Notes: generated by a model from the letters alone, not told the origin. 31,554 nucleotides of DNA from Chara braunii (GCA_003427395.1 BFEA01000658.1:67735-99288); one strand, 5' to 3'. Shown: positions 9,721-21,004, numbered from the stretch's first letter. A program made the numbers and translations.

Positions 9721-10920
9721 CATCTGTTTGTTATCTGTGGTATTGTGAGCATATGTCGGTGTCTCTGTGCTGTTTTAATAGTGTTTTGTGCCCGTTATGC
9801 TAACGTATGCAGGTTTCTATTACGGTGTGTGCTTTAGGAAAGCCTCCTGTGGAAAGAGGTGCTGATGACATTGGTTCATTTATGAAGCTGTCTGGTTTAG
9901 GTTTCCCTGTGCGTTTTTGAAGGCATGCATACTTGTCAAGCACCTGCGACTTTCTGTGAATGGTGTCGGACCAGGCTATCTTGTTTCTACTCCTTTCTGT
10001 TCTGCCTTTTTTTCCATTTTTCGTCTGCTTTGCTCTGTTGTCCTTTCGTGTATCTTTCTCTGGCCTCCCTGTACCTGCGTAAGTGGCTTCTTTGTAAAGG
10101 GTGCACCCCCCTTTTTGATAGCGCATGTTGCAGCAACTGTGCGGTCCTTCTGTGTTGTAGTTTCGTGTGTTTCGTTGTCGTCTGTCCCCTTGGCAGTGTC
10201 TTGGATTGGCATTGCTTGAAGAGTATATGTTGGGAAGTTCTGCCTAGGACGAGGTGCGTCTATTGGAACTGATTGCAGTCTGTATATGCAGGAACCATCA
10301 GTTGAGTGTTTTTGGGTGTGCATATGATACGCTGTTTCTGTGTGTTGAATTGTTAAACCACTGGTTGTTAGTGCTCTTCAGCTGTCATCACATGGAATTT
10401 GTCTCCATTACGTTGTACTTTCTGAACTGCTGAAGTGGTGTATTTTTCTCGTTATAGCGCTCTGTGCTAACTGCGTTGGCTCTGGGCACAAGCAATCAGT
10501 GAGGTAGATTCTATTGACCATAAACATGAGCCAACTGGTGTTTGTGCTGCCAGTCTGTACGTCACTCGCTTTTCTACTGTTGCTATTTCAGCATTTGGCT
10601 GGGTCCTTGGAGTGTGCTGTGGATCGGACTGTGCATGGTTGGAAGCTACTGTCTGTGACCTGAAATGACGTGACGTGAGGCTCCCAGTGAATGGAACGGG
10701 GGTGCATTGGAAGTGTTGCCATGCGCCATGCCATGCATCGGAGGCGGGGTGCTTGCATGGAAGGTGTATGTGCGATTCAATTGCCTGGTAAATGTCTTAT
10801 CTTCATGTTAGTCACAAACGAACTTTGTAACCCCCACCCACTCCCCCAACCCTCTCTATGTGATTGTTCTCTTCATAAATCTCTCTCTTGTTTTGCCATC
10901 TTTTCCACGTATGGGGGGAT
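9721..10920. other. T/G-rich stretch, no gene seen
   Basis: Both strands carry only short frames without recognisable motifs. The composition resembles the preceding GT-rich sequence. No repeat with clear boundaries was found. Confidence 0.5.
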
Positions 10921-11226
10921 GGAGGGGGGTGGGAGGGCGGCCCACTCTGGTGCACTTGTCTGCTGGTGATGGCTTGCTTTCGTGGCTAATTTGCGTTCGG
11001 TCAAGAGGTGTATTCTCTTGTATTCCATATGCGGGCTATGGTTTGAGTTTCAAGCAATGTCTTAGCCTTTTACAGGGGGTGGGGGGGCGCACACTGGCAC
11101 ACTAGTCTGCTGGTGATGATGGGTTGCGTTCCTGGCTAATTTGCTTTCTGTCAAGTGGTTGTATTCCTTTGTTTTTCGTGCGCTGGCTATGGTTTGAGTT
11201 TCAAGCAATGTATTAGCCTTTTACAA
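10921..11226. repeat. Two-copy tandem repeat of about 152 bp
   Basis: Copies at about 10921-11074 and 11075-11226 share a G-rich head, then GTCTGCTGGTGATG, TGGCTAATTTGC, GGCTATGGTTTGAGTTTCAA and TTAGCCTTTTACA. Divergence is moderate. Confidence 0.85.
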
Positions 11227-11603
11227 TGTTCAAACTTCAAAGCATTTAGCAGTTCTTGTTGCATGTGCTTTTCATAGGGTATCGGCTGACTTGCTGCTTT
11301 GATTTGCATTGTATTCTTCCGGATATGGTGCTGCCCAGGCCTGGCCCAACTCTTTGTGACAAGAGTGTTTTCTCCTAGGCTATTCTCCATTCTAAACTCG
11401 ACCCTGTCCGATTGACTTTTCCCTGATTCTGTTTTTCCAACCTTTCACGGATGCCTTCGATCAACTGGCTGATATTGCGGCTTGTAGCTAAGGTATAATG
11501 GGATGGGGCGCAGAGCTTGATGAAGTCACTAATAGTGGATGTCTGTGGCAATGTAGCTTATTGATCTCCGGACATGGACAGGAGCCATTGCAACATAGCG
11601 TGC
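11227..11603. other. Non-coding stretch, no gene seen
   Basis: Mixed-composition sequence between two duplications, with no domain or structured repeat. Confidence 0.5.
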
Positions 11604-11905
11604 ATGCACCGCATGAAGCCATAGATCACATCTGTCTTCTCTGGCTAATAACTGGTTATGTCTGTTCATGTCTGTTGTCTGTCAGGTTTGTCGTCAGACA
11701 AGTGCTTGCCGACTTGGACTTGTTATACCCCTTGTACGACCAGTCTGTACAACTGGTCGATATGCACCGCATGAAGCCATGCTCACAGCCATTTCCTCGG
11801 TCTAACAGCTGGTTTGGTCGTTGGTCGTCAGATGGGTACTTGCCCAATTGTACTTGGCCTTGCCTTTCTATGCCGCCCCGTGGAACTGGTCGATGGTTTG
11901 TAATC
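11604..11905. repeat. Degenerate two-copy repeat, period about 158 bp
   Basis: ATGCACCGCATGAAGCCAT starts at 11604 and recurs at 11762. TCGTCAGA and ACTTG-type matches follow at similar spacing, with many substitutions. The CTGGTCGATxTGCACC context suggests further decayed copies. Confidence 0.65.
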
Positions 11906-11999
11906 TAATGATTCTGGATTCATTGACGGCAGGGTTGCCCATCGCATAACCCAGCCACACACTCTTGGCCTTGTCGAAAGTCAAGTTGTCTCTATCTTG

Positions 12000-12360
12000 A
12001 CATGTCAGTAGTCCGCAACATATCGATCAATGCCCCAGCGTACGTTAAACTCCGCTATAGTCCGAAGGATGTCAGTATTGATTGAGGCAGTATTGATTGA
12101 GGTATGCCCACCCTATTATTGGCATCCTTCCCTTCATTTATGCCCCGTTTCTGTGTTCTTATGTCTTTTCACATCACAACACACAACACATGCCACACAC
12201 TGCTGGTCTGTCATATCCTGTACATTCACCATTGAGGTTTATGTCTGTCTTGGCATATCAGTGGTCTATGATCAAGTGTACATAATACAGTCTGAAGAAT
12301 GTCAGTATCGGTACAGGTATGCCCATCGGGATATTGGCATCCGCCTGTCCATTTATTCCC
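12000..12360. repeat. Degenerate two-copy repeat, period about 230-240 bp
   Basis: The first copy, near 12008-12130, and the second, near 12245-12350, share GTC(C/T)GAAG(G/A)ATGTCAGTAT, AGGTATGCCCA and ATTGGCATCC in the same order. A small 18-bp tandem (GGCAGTATTGATTGA-like) lies inside the first copy. Confidence 0.65.
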
Positions 12361-12975
12361 AGCCTCCCAGAATAGAAGTTTGGTGGTCATGGGTTCGTGT
12401 GCTCTGTTCTCGCCCAGGGGTAACGGCTGCTGAAATCGTGCAATCTTGGTTTTAAAAAAGGGCAACGACCTTGAGATATCATTATAGAACTGGCCGGCCC
12501 TAGGTAATTCAGAATTTTCATATTTCACTCATCTGCTTCCAGTGGAGTTCGAGCTCGAGTCTGTATTTTAACAGATCAGGGGTGTACCAACTGAACTAGG
12601 CCAGTTGGTTCTCAATTCCTATTGAGCAGTTGCAATGTTTCCTGTTGTCTCATCTTCGGGAGATAACACAGCAATTTGAGCTCTTGATTGGCATTATCAC
12701 ATCTGCAGGGGCCTAGTTCTCATTGAGAGTGGTGCTTTGTTTGACAAGGTCTTCTCCTCGGTCTAAAAGTTCGTGAGGTTGAGTTCAAGCTTGAGGCGTC
12801 CATCCTTTTCTCAATTTCTTGTACCGGAGTGCTGTCTGCATAGCAGCAGACAATGAACCTGAACTTTTTCGTAGATCACACCTTCTTTTTTATTTTGCTT
12901 CCTCCGATCCTTTTCGAAAGGTTTGAGATGATGTACCCAAGCTTTCCCTAGCTGTCCGGGGGAGGAAGAAAAAGG
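12361..12975. other. Non-coding stretch, no gene seen
   Basis: No coding similarity on either strand and no clear repeat. Confidence 0.5.
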
Positions 12976-13330
12976 GGGTGGTGACGAGTCAGACACCTAG
13001 AGGAAGAGGCATAGAGGTACAAGGATACCATGTGGTGGGATCTTTGAGAACTAGACAAGGAGGAAGAAAGAGAAGAAAGGAGAAAGAAAATGAGGAGGAG
13101 CAGGCTGTGGTGATGAGTCAGACACCCAGAGGAAGAGGCATATAGGGAAGTATGCCATGTGGTGGCATCTTTGAGATGTCGTCGAGCAGGAGGAAGAAAG
13201 GAGAAGAAGGAAGAGGAGGAGAAGAACTAGGGCGTGGTGATGAGGCAGACACCCCAAGGCGTGTGAACGTAGGTTCTATGTATGCCATGTGGTGGCATCT
13301 TGAAGATGTAGCCAAGGAGGACAAGAGAAG
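12976..13330. repeat. Three degenerate tandem units of about 128 bp, AG-rich
   Basis: GTGGTGAYGAGTCAGACACC or a close variant starts near 12978, 13107 and 13234. Each is followed at a constant distance by CCATGTGGTGGxATCTT and an AG-rich tail (GGAGGAAGAAAG). The 128-bp spacing is regular. Confidence 0.85.
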
Positions 13331-15723
13331 GTGAAGGACATCATGTGAAGTTTCAATGAGATAGGGAGAGCATGGAGGATGAGCAGCAGAAGAAGGATGT
13401 GGCTGTGGGGCTGATCGGGGATGTTATCCTCTGGAGGGCATCATGGCTCATGGCAGGCATCCCTTATCTTTTTTTTTTCTACACCACACTACACAGGTCC
13501 CACCTGTTCTGGAGAGCGTAAGTCTGGTTGCTTATCACCTGCAAGCGTAGAACAAGTCTGCAAATGGGGACCCTCATGACGGGCATCCCTTCGGCCCTGG
13601 CTTTATATCCATTCTGGGGAGCATCAGTCTGTTCCCTATTCCACCGGCAACTTAAGATTACAGCAAGAATACCTTCACGCTTCCTTCCGTTTGGTCGAAG
13701 GACCCACGAACAGCGTTGATTGCTCCAGAAATCTGGAGGATTGACTGTCAGCTTGCCATCCCTCCTCTTCCTTTCCTCTCAGGTTTTGTTTACCCCAAAT
13801 CTGCGAGATTTAATGTGAAACCAAGAAAGGATTAAGAGATGGGGAAGCCACAATCCTTGGAACAACTTGGGCCGATTCGGGTGACGTCGTGTTGTTACTC
13901 CAGGCGGGACGAGGGAGGGAGAATTTTATTCGGATGGTCATACGTTTTGTACTATTTGTTGTCAGTTGACGTGCTGTGGTCATCCTACGTTCTGTAGCTA
14001 TGGCGTTGAGTAGTCTGATGATGATGTTTCTCTTTTCCGCAGTTCTTCTGTATTGTGCAGCTCTTTGGTCTCATGCAGCAATAGCTTTTGGGCCTATTGA
14101 TATGCGGTCCGTATTCCCTCTACTCCCATCATCTGCGGCAATAGCCTGGGCTTGATTACTCCCTTCCGTACTCCATTGAAAGCTATGGCGTCTTTTGCGG
14201 GGTTTGTCCTTGTCCGGCATCTTTCGCAAGGGCTCGTTTGGCATATTTCACAAGGCATTACTGTTTGTTGTTGTGTTTTTTTTCTTTCGTTTTTTCTGCA
14301 CGTGTATCACCTTAGACGTAGTCGATGTGGGTACAGGTGATGTTGCTTACTCCGGGAAGTGGGTTTCTTATTCCGGAAAAAAGGACTTCATGAACTTTGC
14401 CTATTCTGGGCAATTTCTGTCCACTCCTGTTAACTTCTGTGAAACCTGGCACCTCATAGAGACCCGTGCAACCTATTGCTACATACGTCTGGACAGGGGC
14501 TGGCTTAGTTGTCTGTGGCTGGCTTGTTTCACTTGGATGTCGTGTCGCATCTCCTTCATTATTGTGACTGATTTTATCTTATTAGCATAGATTACTGTCA
14601 TATCTGTAGGTGTTCATGCGCATGGCCGTCTGAAGTCAACTCACGCAACGAAAAGAACAGCACGAAATTGAACGAAACAAGCTGAATGTGTCGTGTCGAG
14701 TTTACATGCCCTGTGGCTGAATTAAACGAACTAGTTATGACGGTTGATGTACAGATCGTGAGTTCAAACTGTGTGCAGATCTTGACGGGAAGGCTTGGCG
14801 GGAAGGCTTACAATGTCTGCGTTTAGTGTGTGCTGATTTACTGCCGCTAGAGGTTTCTGGAGCGTCTCGAGCAGTAAGAGAGGGGATGCACTGATGTGTC
14901 ATCTCGTCATACTGTTTCCGTTAATTGATTGTGTTGTCACGTTAACAATTTTTACTGACTTGATGCAAAGATTGATTTGAACAAGTATCGTTTAATCTCC
15001 TTCGCTCTTGGAGAGCGGATGAACGTAACAACAGTGTCAGGCAGATATGATACGCAGTGGCCGGTTTGACACTCGAGCCACCGATCGTTTCTCTGGGATA
15101 GTTTTATTCTGTTCCTCTGATTGCGTCATCTGGATTCGAACTTTGGTCTCTATTTCAAGAGTTTGTGGGTGTACGAACATAGCTGTAAGGCCGCTGGTTG
15201 CATCATCCCGTAGATTTGTGAAGAAGCCTTCCTGTTTATTTGTTCAGATGTTGTTTCTTTTTTTAGTTGTTCTCGGTCTGGAGTGTTGCGCAAAGCGGCA
15301 GTGTACGGGTCCGGACTTTTTCTCTGCTTTCTTCTCCGCCTTCAGTCTGTGGATTAAACACACGACTGTTGGGCATGGAGCCTAAAAGAGAAAGGGTTCC
15401 TGCTTTGCATATTCCCCTCCTCTCTCATTCTCCCTCCTCTGGGAAATCGCTGCCAGCTGGTTCTGCATCCAGACCCCATCCGTATCATGACCCGTCCGAG
15501 CCTTGCGCTGCCCAAACTTTCTCCCATGACCCCACTCTTCCAGGCTGTGAAACTCGCATTTTGTAATCTCGCTCTGCAACGTGGACGTCTCCACCTGGAT
15601 GTTCATGGATTGTGTGTCTTGTTCCTGCTGTGATCCTGCGGGGTTGAGTTCTCTGCAGTGGAAAGCATTTGATGATGATGGTGTCACGGTTGAATTTCTG
15701 GTCAATGGTTGTGTTTCTTTCTG
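13331..15723. other. Long stretch without a recognised gene
   Basis: T-rich sequence with only short frames, the longest about 131 codons (14195-14590, +) and without recognisable motifs. Some GTAAGT- and TTxCAG-like splice words occur, as expected by chance. It could be intergenic, or part of the BRN-like transcript or of a non-coding transcript. Nothing in the sequence decides. Confidence 0.45.
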
Positions 15724-15831
15724 TGGTTCTGGTGTGAAATATAATTAGAACATCTTACGGCGTGCCCGATCGGACGATGGTTCTGGTGTGAAATATAATT
15801 AGAACATCTTACGGCGTGCCCGATCGGACGA
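15724..15831. repeat. Perfect 54-bp tandem duplication
   Basis: Unit 15724-15777 starts TGGTTCTGGTGTGAAATATA and repeats exactly at 15778-15831. It contains the palindrome CGATCG. Identity of the two copies suggests a recent event or a local assembly duplication. Confidence 0.95.
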
Positions 15832-17533
15832 TGACCCGGCATAGCGTTATTATGGTTCAAATGACTACTGCTTTGCTTGTGTAAAGAGACTGCTCTGTTC
15901 CCAAGAAGTAGTACCGAAAATGAAAATGTACCCATGGTTCTGTACTAAGATAGAATCTAGTTTGACACCAAAAGAGAGGAATCTGTTTAACTAAGTTGAA
16001 CAGCCAGTACACGGCCCCAGCCTTGCTGAAAAAAAACTCGTCGCCTATCCGGAAAAGTCGGCGCTGGTGCGGCATCGATAAAAGAAATCGGCGGCCGGTG
16101 TCGCTTTTCAGCCTCCTCTGACACGACCCCGCGGCCAATGTGAGGAATGTACTGGTGGTTTAAAACAGTATCGTAATGTGTACTGTGGGACAGATCTTGT
16201 TGCTGCTCAGGTGGGATTCTGTGGTGAAGTTTGTGAGCGTTTCTAGGCGTCGCTATGTTAACCTTTCCCCTACGTTGATGCTTCATGTGCTTGACATTTC
16301 TCTGTTTCTACGCGCCTCTTAAGTGCGCCTCTGCGTGCCTCTACGTGTTTGCAAGTATTTCTTAGTGTCTCTCTACCTTTGTTTTTGTCTCGCTTCCTCT
16401 TTTTTTTTGTGGACTGTTTCTGTCATTCCTTGCAAAGGGGCCATGCTAAGCCAAAGTCTCCCATTTTTGGGGAGTCCTCCTCAGTTGAATGACACCCTTG
16501 TGATTATGGCTTGCATGACCTTTTTGTTTCCATGACTGCTCATGGATGTACAAAAAAAAGGAATTAGATTGATGCATGTGCGAACTTCAAATGTGCTCTT
16601 TTAGTTGATAGATATGTGACCATATACTTTCTGATTTGGGATGTGCTGTTGCTGTGCTTGTTTGTGGCTGCATAGGTGTTTCGCAAGTTGAACGGGAGGT
16701 CCTCTCTCTTGGCCGCAGTTGTTGCGCGGACGTGCAGAAAGAACTGCCTGCGAGTCGAAGATGCTTCTCTCTGTAATGTTGGTAAGAACCCTCTCTGCCT
16801 TAACCCTCCAATCTTGGTGGCACAGTTTTGTTATTCTGGTTTTGACACCAACTGGTCCTAGCTTGGTTTGGAAACCCATGAGCTGTCCAAAATTCTCCAA
16901 ATGTGAACCTGAGTTCGAATTGCATTATTGCAGGGGAATCAGGTGAGTGAAAAAAACTCTGAATTTACCAGAGGCTCGTCGGTTCAAAGGCACTATCTCA
17001 AGGCTTTTCGCCCTCCCACCCCGTTCTCCCCCACCGCGGCCCCCACCCCCCTACCCAAAACAAAAAAACAAGTTTGTCTGTCTGTCTGAAATTTTGAAGT
17101 GTGCGAGAGTGTTGTTGCAAGGTGCAGATCTGGATTGGCATGTTGATGTAAAACCTGTCAAGAAATAAATGTGCGTCAGTCGAGGAAAGGCTGCCAAGCC
17201 TTGGGATGACAATGTGGGTACATGTTGTTGTGCTAACGCGGGTACATGTTGCTGTGTCTGCATCTACCACATAAGGCTGCCAACGACTCTGGTCCTGTCT
17301 TTTGCACATCCTGACTCACATTTACGCTAACATGCAAATTATCTTGAAAAGTTGAACAAAAGAGAACAAAATGAGCTGCTGAAATGCAGACCCAAGTTCG
17401 AATCAAGATGCAATCAGATGAACAGAATGAACTTACTTGCGGCGCACTGCTAAATTGTGCAATGCAGTGCGCAGCACTGTGCGTCATGCGCCAAAGAGTG
17501 GTGTGCAAGCATGTGCACAGAGAAAAAGAAATA
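15832..17533. other. Stretch without a recognised gene
   Basis: Short frames only. The segment 16676-16783 is bounded by a CAG-like acceptor and a GTAAGA donor and could be an exon, but its translation resembles nothing I know. Confidence 0.4.
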
Positions 17534-17550
17534 TGTGTGTGTGTGTGTGT

Positions 17551-17593
<43 letters not shown>
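17534..17593. repeat. (TG)n-(AG)n compound microsatellite
   Basis: TG repeats at about 17534-17552 run directly into AG repeats at about 17554-17593. Frames across it are artefacts of the repeat. Confidence 0.97.
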
Positions 17594-17598
<5 letters not shown>

Positions 17599-17609
17599 AC
17601 TCACCTACT

Positions 17610-17943
17610 TCACCAATTGTCGGCATCTAGTCCTACATCATGATGGTATCTTGGCCCAAATTGTCACATGTCTATATTTCAGCCGATTTTCTTGGCTGAA
17701 ATGTACACAGATGACGATTTGGGACATACAGTCAGGATGTACCTGCTGGAACCCCCACGATTCCGTTGACATCGGCCATTTCACGAATCGTGGGTGTCAC
17801 GGACACCTACATCATGACTGTATCTGTTTGAAATTGTCACCTGTGTGTATTTCAGTCGAGAAAATCGACTCAAATGTACACAGGTGACGATTTGGGTTAG
17901 ATACAGTCATGATGTGGGTTCCTACATTGCCCACAATTGGTGA
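17610..17943. mobile_element. Foldback/MITE-like element with four complementary arms
   Basis: The outer ends are inverted: TCACCAATTGT at 17610-17620 against ACAATTGGTGA at 17933-17943. Inside are two complete hairpins. The first pairs 17634-17684 with 17694-17741, the second 17805-17859 with 17865-17919. A small central hairpin lies between them (17754-17763 with 17785-17794). The first and second hairpins are copies of each other, so every arm can pair with either arm of opposite sense. No open reading frame fits a transposase. Non-autonomous foldback elements and MITEs have this form. The class is unknown and no target duplication was certain. Confidence 0.8.
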
Positions 17944-18107
17944 GGTTGCCGTTGTATCATTCTACCTTTCTCTCTCTAATGTATACAGGCTATCTGTCAA
18001 GTTCAATACGGACATGCCGAAGGTGTCATGTTTTGCGTCAGTTTGCGCCAGTTTGTGTCAGTTTGTCCGTATTTACGGGCAGAGCTCTGAAACAAACTGC
18101 CTTCTCG

Positions 18108-18320
18108 TCCCAACACTATTAAAATCGCTAACGGGACAAATCTGAAATCCGGGCCGTCGTCGGTCCTACCGGTCCACGGCCCAGATCGACCTAACCATGT
18201 AACAAATCTGCGGTCTGGCCCGTCGGGTCCTAGCAGACCGACGACCTGGATAGATGCGGTCTTAAGATCTTAGTACCGCGCCGAGATCCAGGCCGTCCGT
18301 CCGGATCGACGGCTCAGATA
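18108..18320 (+). mobile_element. Helitron-like 5' end with internal GC-rich repeat units, copy 1
   Basis: It starts TCCCAACACTATTAAAATCG at 18108. Units then follow built on ACAAATCTG, a GGGCCGTC-type palindromic GC block and GATAGATGCGG (about 18135-18200, 18200-18262 and beyond). The same start and units recur at 20262. Known plant Helitrons begin with TC followed by a CTATTAAAA-like sequence and have no terminal inverted repeats. No 3' hairpin with CTRR end was identified and no Rep/helicase is present. The element would be non-autonomous or truncated. Confidence 0.4.
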
Positions 18321-18390
18321 GATGCGCTGCGGAGTGCCGTGGGTTACTACAGGTCAAGTGTCGTGCGGTGCTACCGGAGTCGAGGGCGCT

Positions 18391-18606
18391 TCACGACGGC
18401 AGGCCAACCCCCAACTTTCCCGTTGGACTGAACGTTGTCGGGCCACAATGCTGAGCCACAATGCTGAGCCACAATGCTGCCACTTTATCCGAGATCTGGC
18501 GAGCCTTCGGGCAAGTAATCAGGCAGTGTGTGATGTCCTGAACTTGCCCCCTGCCAGATATGCCACCTCTCAGATATGGCACAAAGATCGTCCAGCGGGA
18601 GTCTGA
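18391..18606 (-). pseudogene. Possible LINE C-terminal zinc-finger fragment
   Basis: On the minus strand this short frame carries V-Q-D-I-T-H-C-L-I-T-C-P-K-A-R-Q-I-S-D-K-V-A-A-L-W. The H-C-x3-C-P-x-A-x2-I-x3-V-x2-L-W pattern resembles the zf-RVT region at the C-terminus of plant LINE reverse transcriptases. There is no recognisable reverse transcriptase upstream, and the rest of the frame does not match. A 13-bp tandem repeat (CCACAATGCTGAG at 18442, 18455 and 18468) lies inside. Chance similarity is possible. Confidence 0.25.
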
Positions 18607-19629
18607 GCTGTCAGCTCCTATGCTTGCACAACCACGGGTTGATTGGGAGGTCGAGGTAAATGATCAGCCATTGCATGCTTGTTGCTTTTTATTATACAAT
18701 GTGAGCGGGCGTGAAAATTTTACTTCGCCCGTTTGTGTTTATTTTTGACTCTTCACGGCGGGGGGTTCCAGGACCCCCTGTGCCTTCTTCTTTTTTTGGC
18801 ACCCCTAATTACTCCAGTGGGCAGCGTCGAGTCTCCCGCACCTGTGCGGTGCGCTGCGTAACGTGCGCCACATGGGTGCGAGTTGAGTGCACTCGATGCG
18901 CCACAACTATGGAAGGAAGTAATTTAAAATTGCCTGTCACCAGTCAGTTCATTGATGATTTCCCGAGGCCATCGGCCTCGACCGAAAAGTCTTCTACATA
19001 TGTTAAAAAAAATGGAAAAACAAACGAAAAGAGCGTAACGTGGAGTAAGGCAAACAAGTGTATTTGACTTCTTATGTTCGGTGGACTGTGTTCGACAGAT
19101 GCGACCTATAACAGCAATTCCACTCTTTTTTCTTGCGTTTCCTTACGGAAAAGGTGCACTGATTTCTCGTTTTCTTCTCTTTGAAACCCCTCTGTTTCAA
19201 ATGAGACCTGTGCATTACAAGCCATAAACATGAGCAGGCATTGGTCAGACCACAGTCACAGGGCCTTCTTTCTTGTTGTTTTGTGTACAGCTCATATTTG
19301 AGTCTCAGGTCTGCCTTTGAAGTCTCCGATTTCTTGGCCAGTTCATCAAACATACGCGGCCCTCTCTTCGCATCCTGCTGCCTGTAATGCAAATGTAAGC
19401 TCCTCGTTCTCCTGCACACTCTCATCCCGGGAACATCGGGTGCTCTTTGTAGCTTGCCCTTTTTTGCTGCTCTTGATTGCAATCAAGACCACCACTGGCG
19501 ACTGAAAATGCCAGAGGGGTCTAAGATGCAGTTTTTTGGTTCTTGAGGTGGATCACCTATCGTATTGGGGACAGACGACTAAACGACATCTCGAATCGCT
19601 ACAGCCTTTAGGTGATACTGGCGAGATCC
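18607..19629. other. Stretch without a recognised gene; several small hairpins
   Basis: Stem-loops: GCGGGCG with CGCCCGT near 18704-18735, GTGCC with GGCAC near 18779-18805, and CGAGGCC with GGCCTCG near 18964-18980. A minus-strand frame at 19072-19482 is Lys/Arg-rich and matches nothing I recognise. Confidence 0.4.
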
Positions 19630-20910
19630 AGTCGAATGATTTTTTTACTGGGAAGTCAGAGGACCCGTAGTACCTGCCTAACTCGAAAGAGACCTGGTAA
19701 CAGGAAAGCACTGGCTACTTCGGGTCTAGGTGTGTGATCATTGTCTAGAAGTGTTCGGGCCTGTGCTCTGTCCAACACGGTTGCAAGGAATCCTTCATGG
19801 GTGGCTTCTAGTTTTCTGATCCTCTGGGTCCTCAGTGTTGTGGACATGTCAAGTGCTGCAGTGTGGGAGTACCATAGGCCTTAGCAGCCCCTTCTGCCCA
19901 TTTACCTGGGCATGCACAATGAGCCAGCTTTTGTCAGTTACCGGCTTTGTTTCTGCAGCTCTTGTGAGCTTTGTCACTCGCTGGAGGTGGGGTGATGAAT
20001 GTCTAGAATGGCTTGTGCCTATGCCCTCTCTCTGATACGGTTCCGAGGGAATTGTTCATGGATGGGTTTCAATTTCCTGATGCTCTGGGTCCTCCCTCAG
20101 TGTTGTGGACCTTTCAAGTGCTGCCCTTTTGTTGCCCATCAACCTGGGCATGCGCAATGAGCCAGCTCTTGTCACGTACCTCCTTTGTTTCTGCAGCTCT
20201 TTTGACCGTACGGCTGCGTGATAATCGTCTAGAGTGGTTGGTGCCTGTGCTTTCTCCGATATCCCTACACTATTAAAACCGCTAGCATTACAAGTCTAAG
20301 ATCTGGGCCGTTTGTTGGAAGAATGAAACAAATTTGCGATCTGGTCCGTCAGACCCTACCGTACCGACAGCCTGGATCGACGCGCCTGTGAAATAATGTA
20401 ACAAATCTGCGATCTGGGCCGTCGGGCCCTATAGGACCGGTGGCCGGGATCGACGTGGTTATCGAAAGAATGTAACAAATCTGCAATCTGGGTCGTTGGG
20501 CCCCACTGGACCGATGACGCGGACGTCGAAACACTGTAACAATTCTGCGATCTGGGCCACTGGGCCCCACCAAACCAATGGCCTGGATAGACGCGGTCTT
20601 ACTTCCTGGGCATGTGCAATGAGCCAGCTTTTGTTGCGTACCTCCTTTGTTTCTGCAGCTCTTGTGACCTTAAGGCTGTGTGATAATTGTCTAGAGTGGT
20701 TGGTGCTTGTGATTTCTCCGATATGGTTTCAAGGAATTATTCCATGGGCTGTTTCCTGCAGTGCGGCCATACCATATGCCTTAGCCCCCTTTTCCCCATC
20801 CAGCTGGGCATGCGCGAATGAGCCAGCTGTTCTCGCATACCTCCTCCATTTCTGCAGGCGTCAGGTGACCTCTGTCCTTCACCAATTCTGTAACGAGCTT
20901 TTACGTTCAG
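19630..20910. repeat. Tandem array of about five 200-240-bp units, interrupted
   Basis: The anchor CTGGGCATGCRCAATGAGCC appears near 19907, 20145, 20607 and 20805, followed by CAGCTxTTGT, TTTCTGCAGCTCTT and GTCTAGARTGG at matching distances. An earlier partial unit starts near 19680 with GTCTAGAAGTG. The 20145 unit is cut at CTCCGAT by the Helitron-like cluster at 20262-20605, and about 130 bases of the following unit are missing. The minus-strand frame 19656-19847 lies in this array and is probably not a gene. Confidence 0.75.
20262..20605 (+). mobile_element. Helitron-like 5' end with internal GC-rich repeat units, copy 2
   Basis: It starts TCCCTACACTATTAAAACCG at 20262, preceded by A, which fits A^T insertion. 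Four units of 64-74 bp follow, with AACAAATYTGCGATCTGG or close variants starting near 20326, 20399, 20473 and 20537. Each contains GGGCC/GGACC palindromic blocks and usually a GGATCGACG-type tail. The right border falls before CCTGGGCATG at 20605. A homologous unfilled unit at about 20716-20735 reads CTCCGATATGGTTTC, giving the likely insertion point. No coding capacity and no 3' CTRR hairpin found. Confidence 0.45.
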
Positions 20911-20979
20911 AAGAGGAACCACCATGGCTCCAGTTGTGTGCAACCGAGTAATGCCCCGCAATAGATGGGCCTGAGTGTC

Positions 20980-21004
20980 TTTTTTTTTTTTTTTTTTTTT
21001 TTTT
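20980..21004 (-). repeat. 25-nt poly(T), possible poly(A) tail of a minus-strand retroposon
   Basis: A T-run of 25. Read on the minus strand it would be a poly(A) tail following sequence at 21005 and above. No flanking target duplication could be paired, so a simple homopolymer expansion is equally possible. Confidence 0.6.

Noticed and set aside
16676-16861. Possible extra exon with acceptor and GTAAGA donor
   Set aside because: The translation matches no family and the splice words are weak evidence alone.
17384-17887. Plus-strand frame of 167 codons
   Set aside because: It runs through the TG/AG microsatellite and into the foldback arms and has no domain.
19072-19482. Minus-strand Lys/Arg-rich frame of 136 codons
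   Set aside because: No motif is recognised, and a transposon fragment or chance frame cannot be told apart, so no gene is called.
20326-20605. Regularly spaced repeats as a CRISPR-like array
   Set aside because: The units are contiguous diverged tandem repeats with 64-74-bp period, with no separate unique spacers, in a eukaryotic context.
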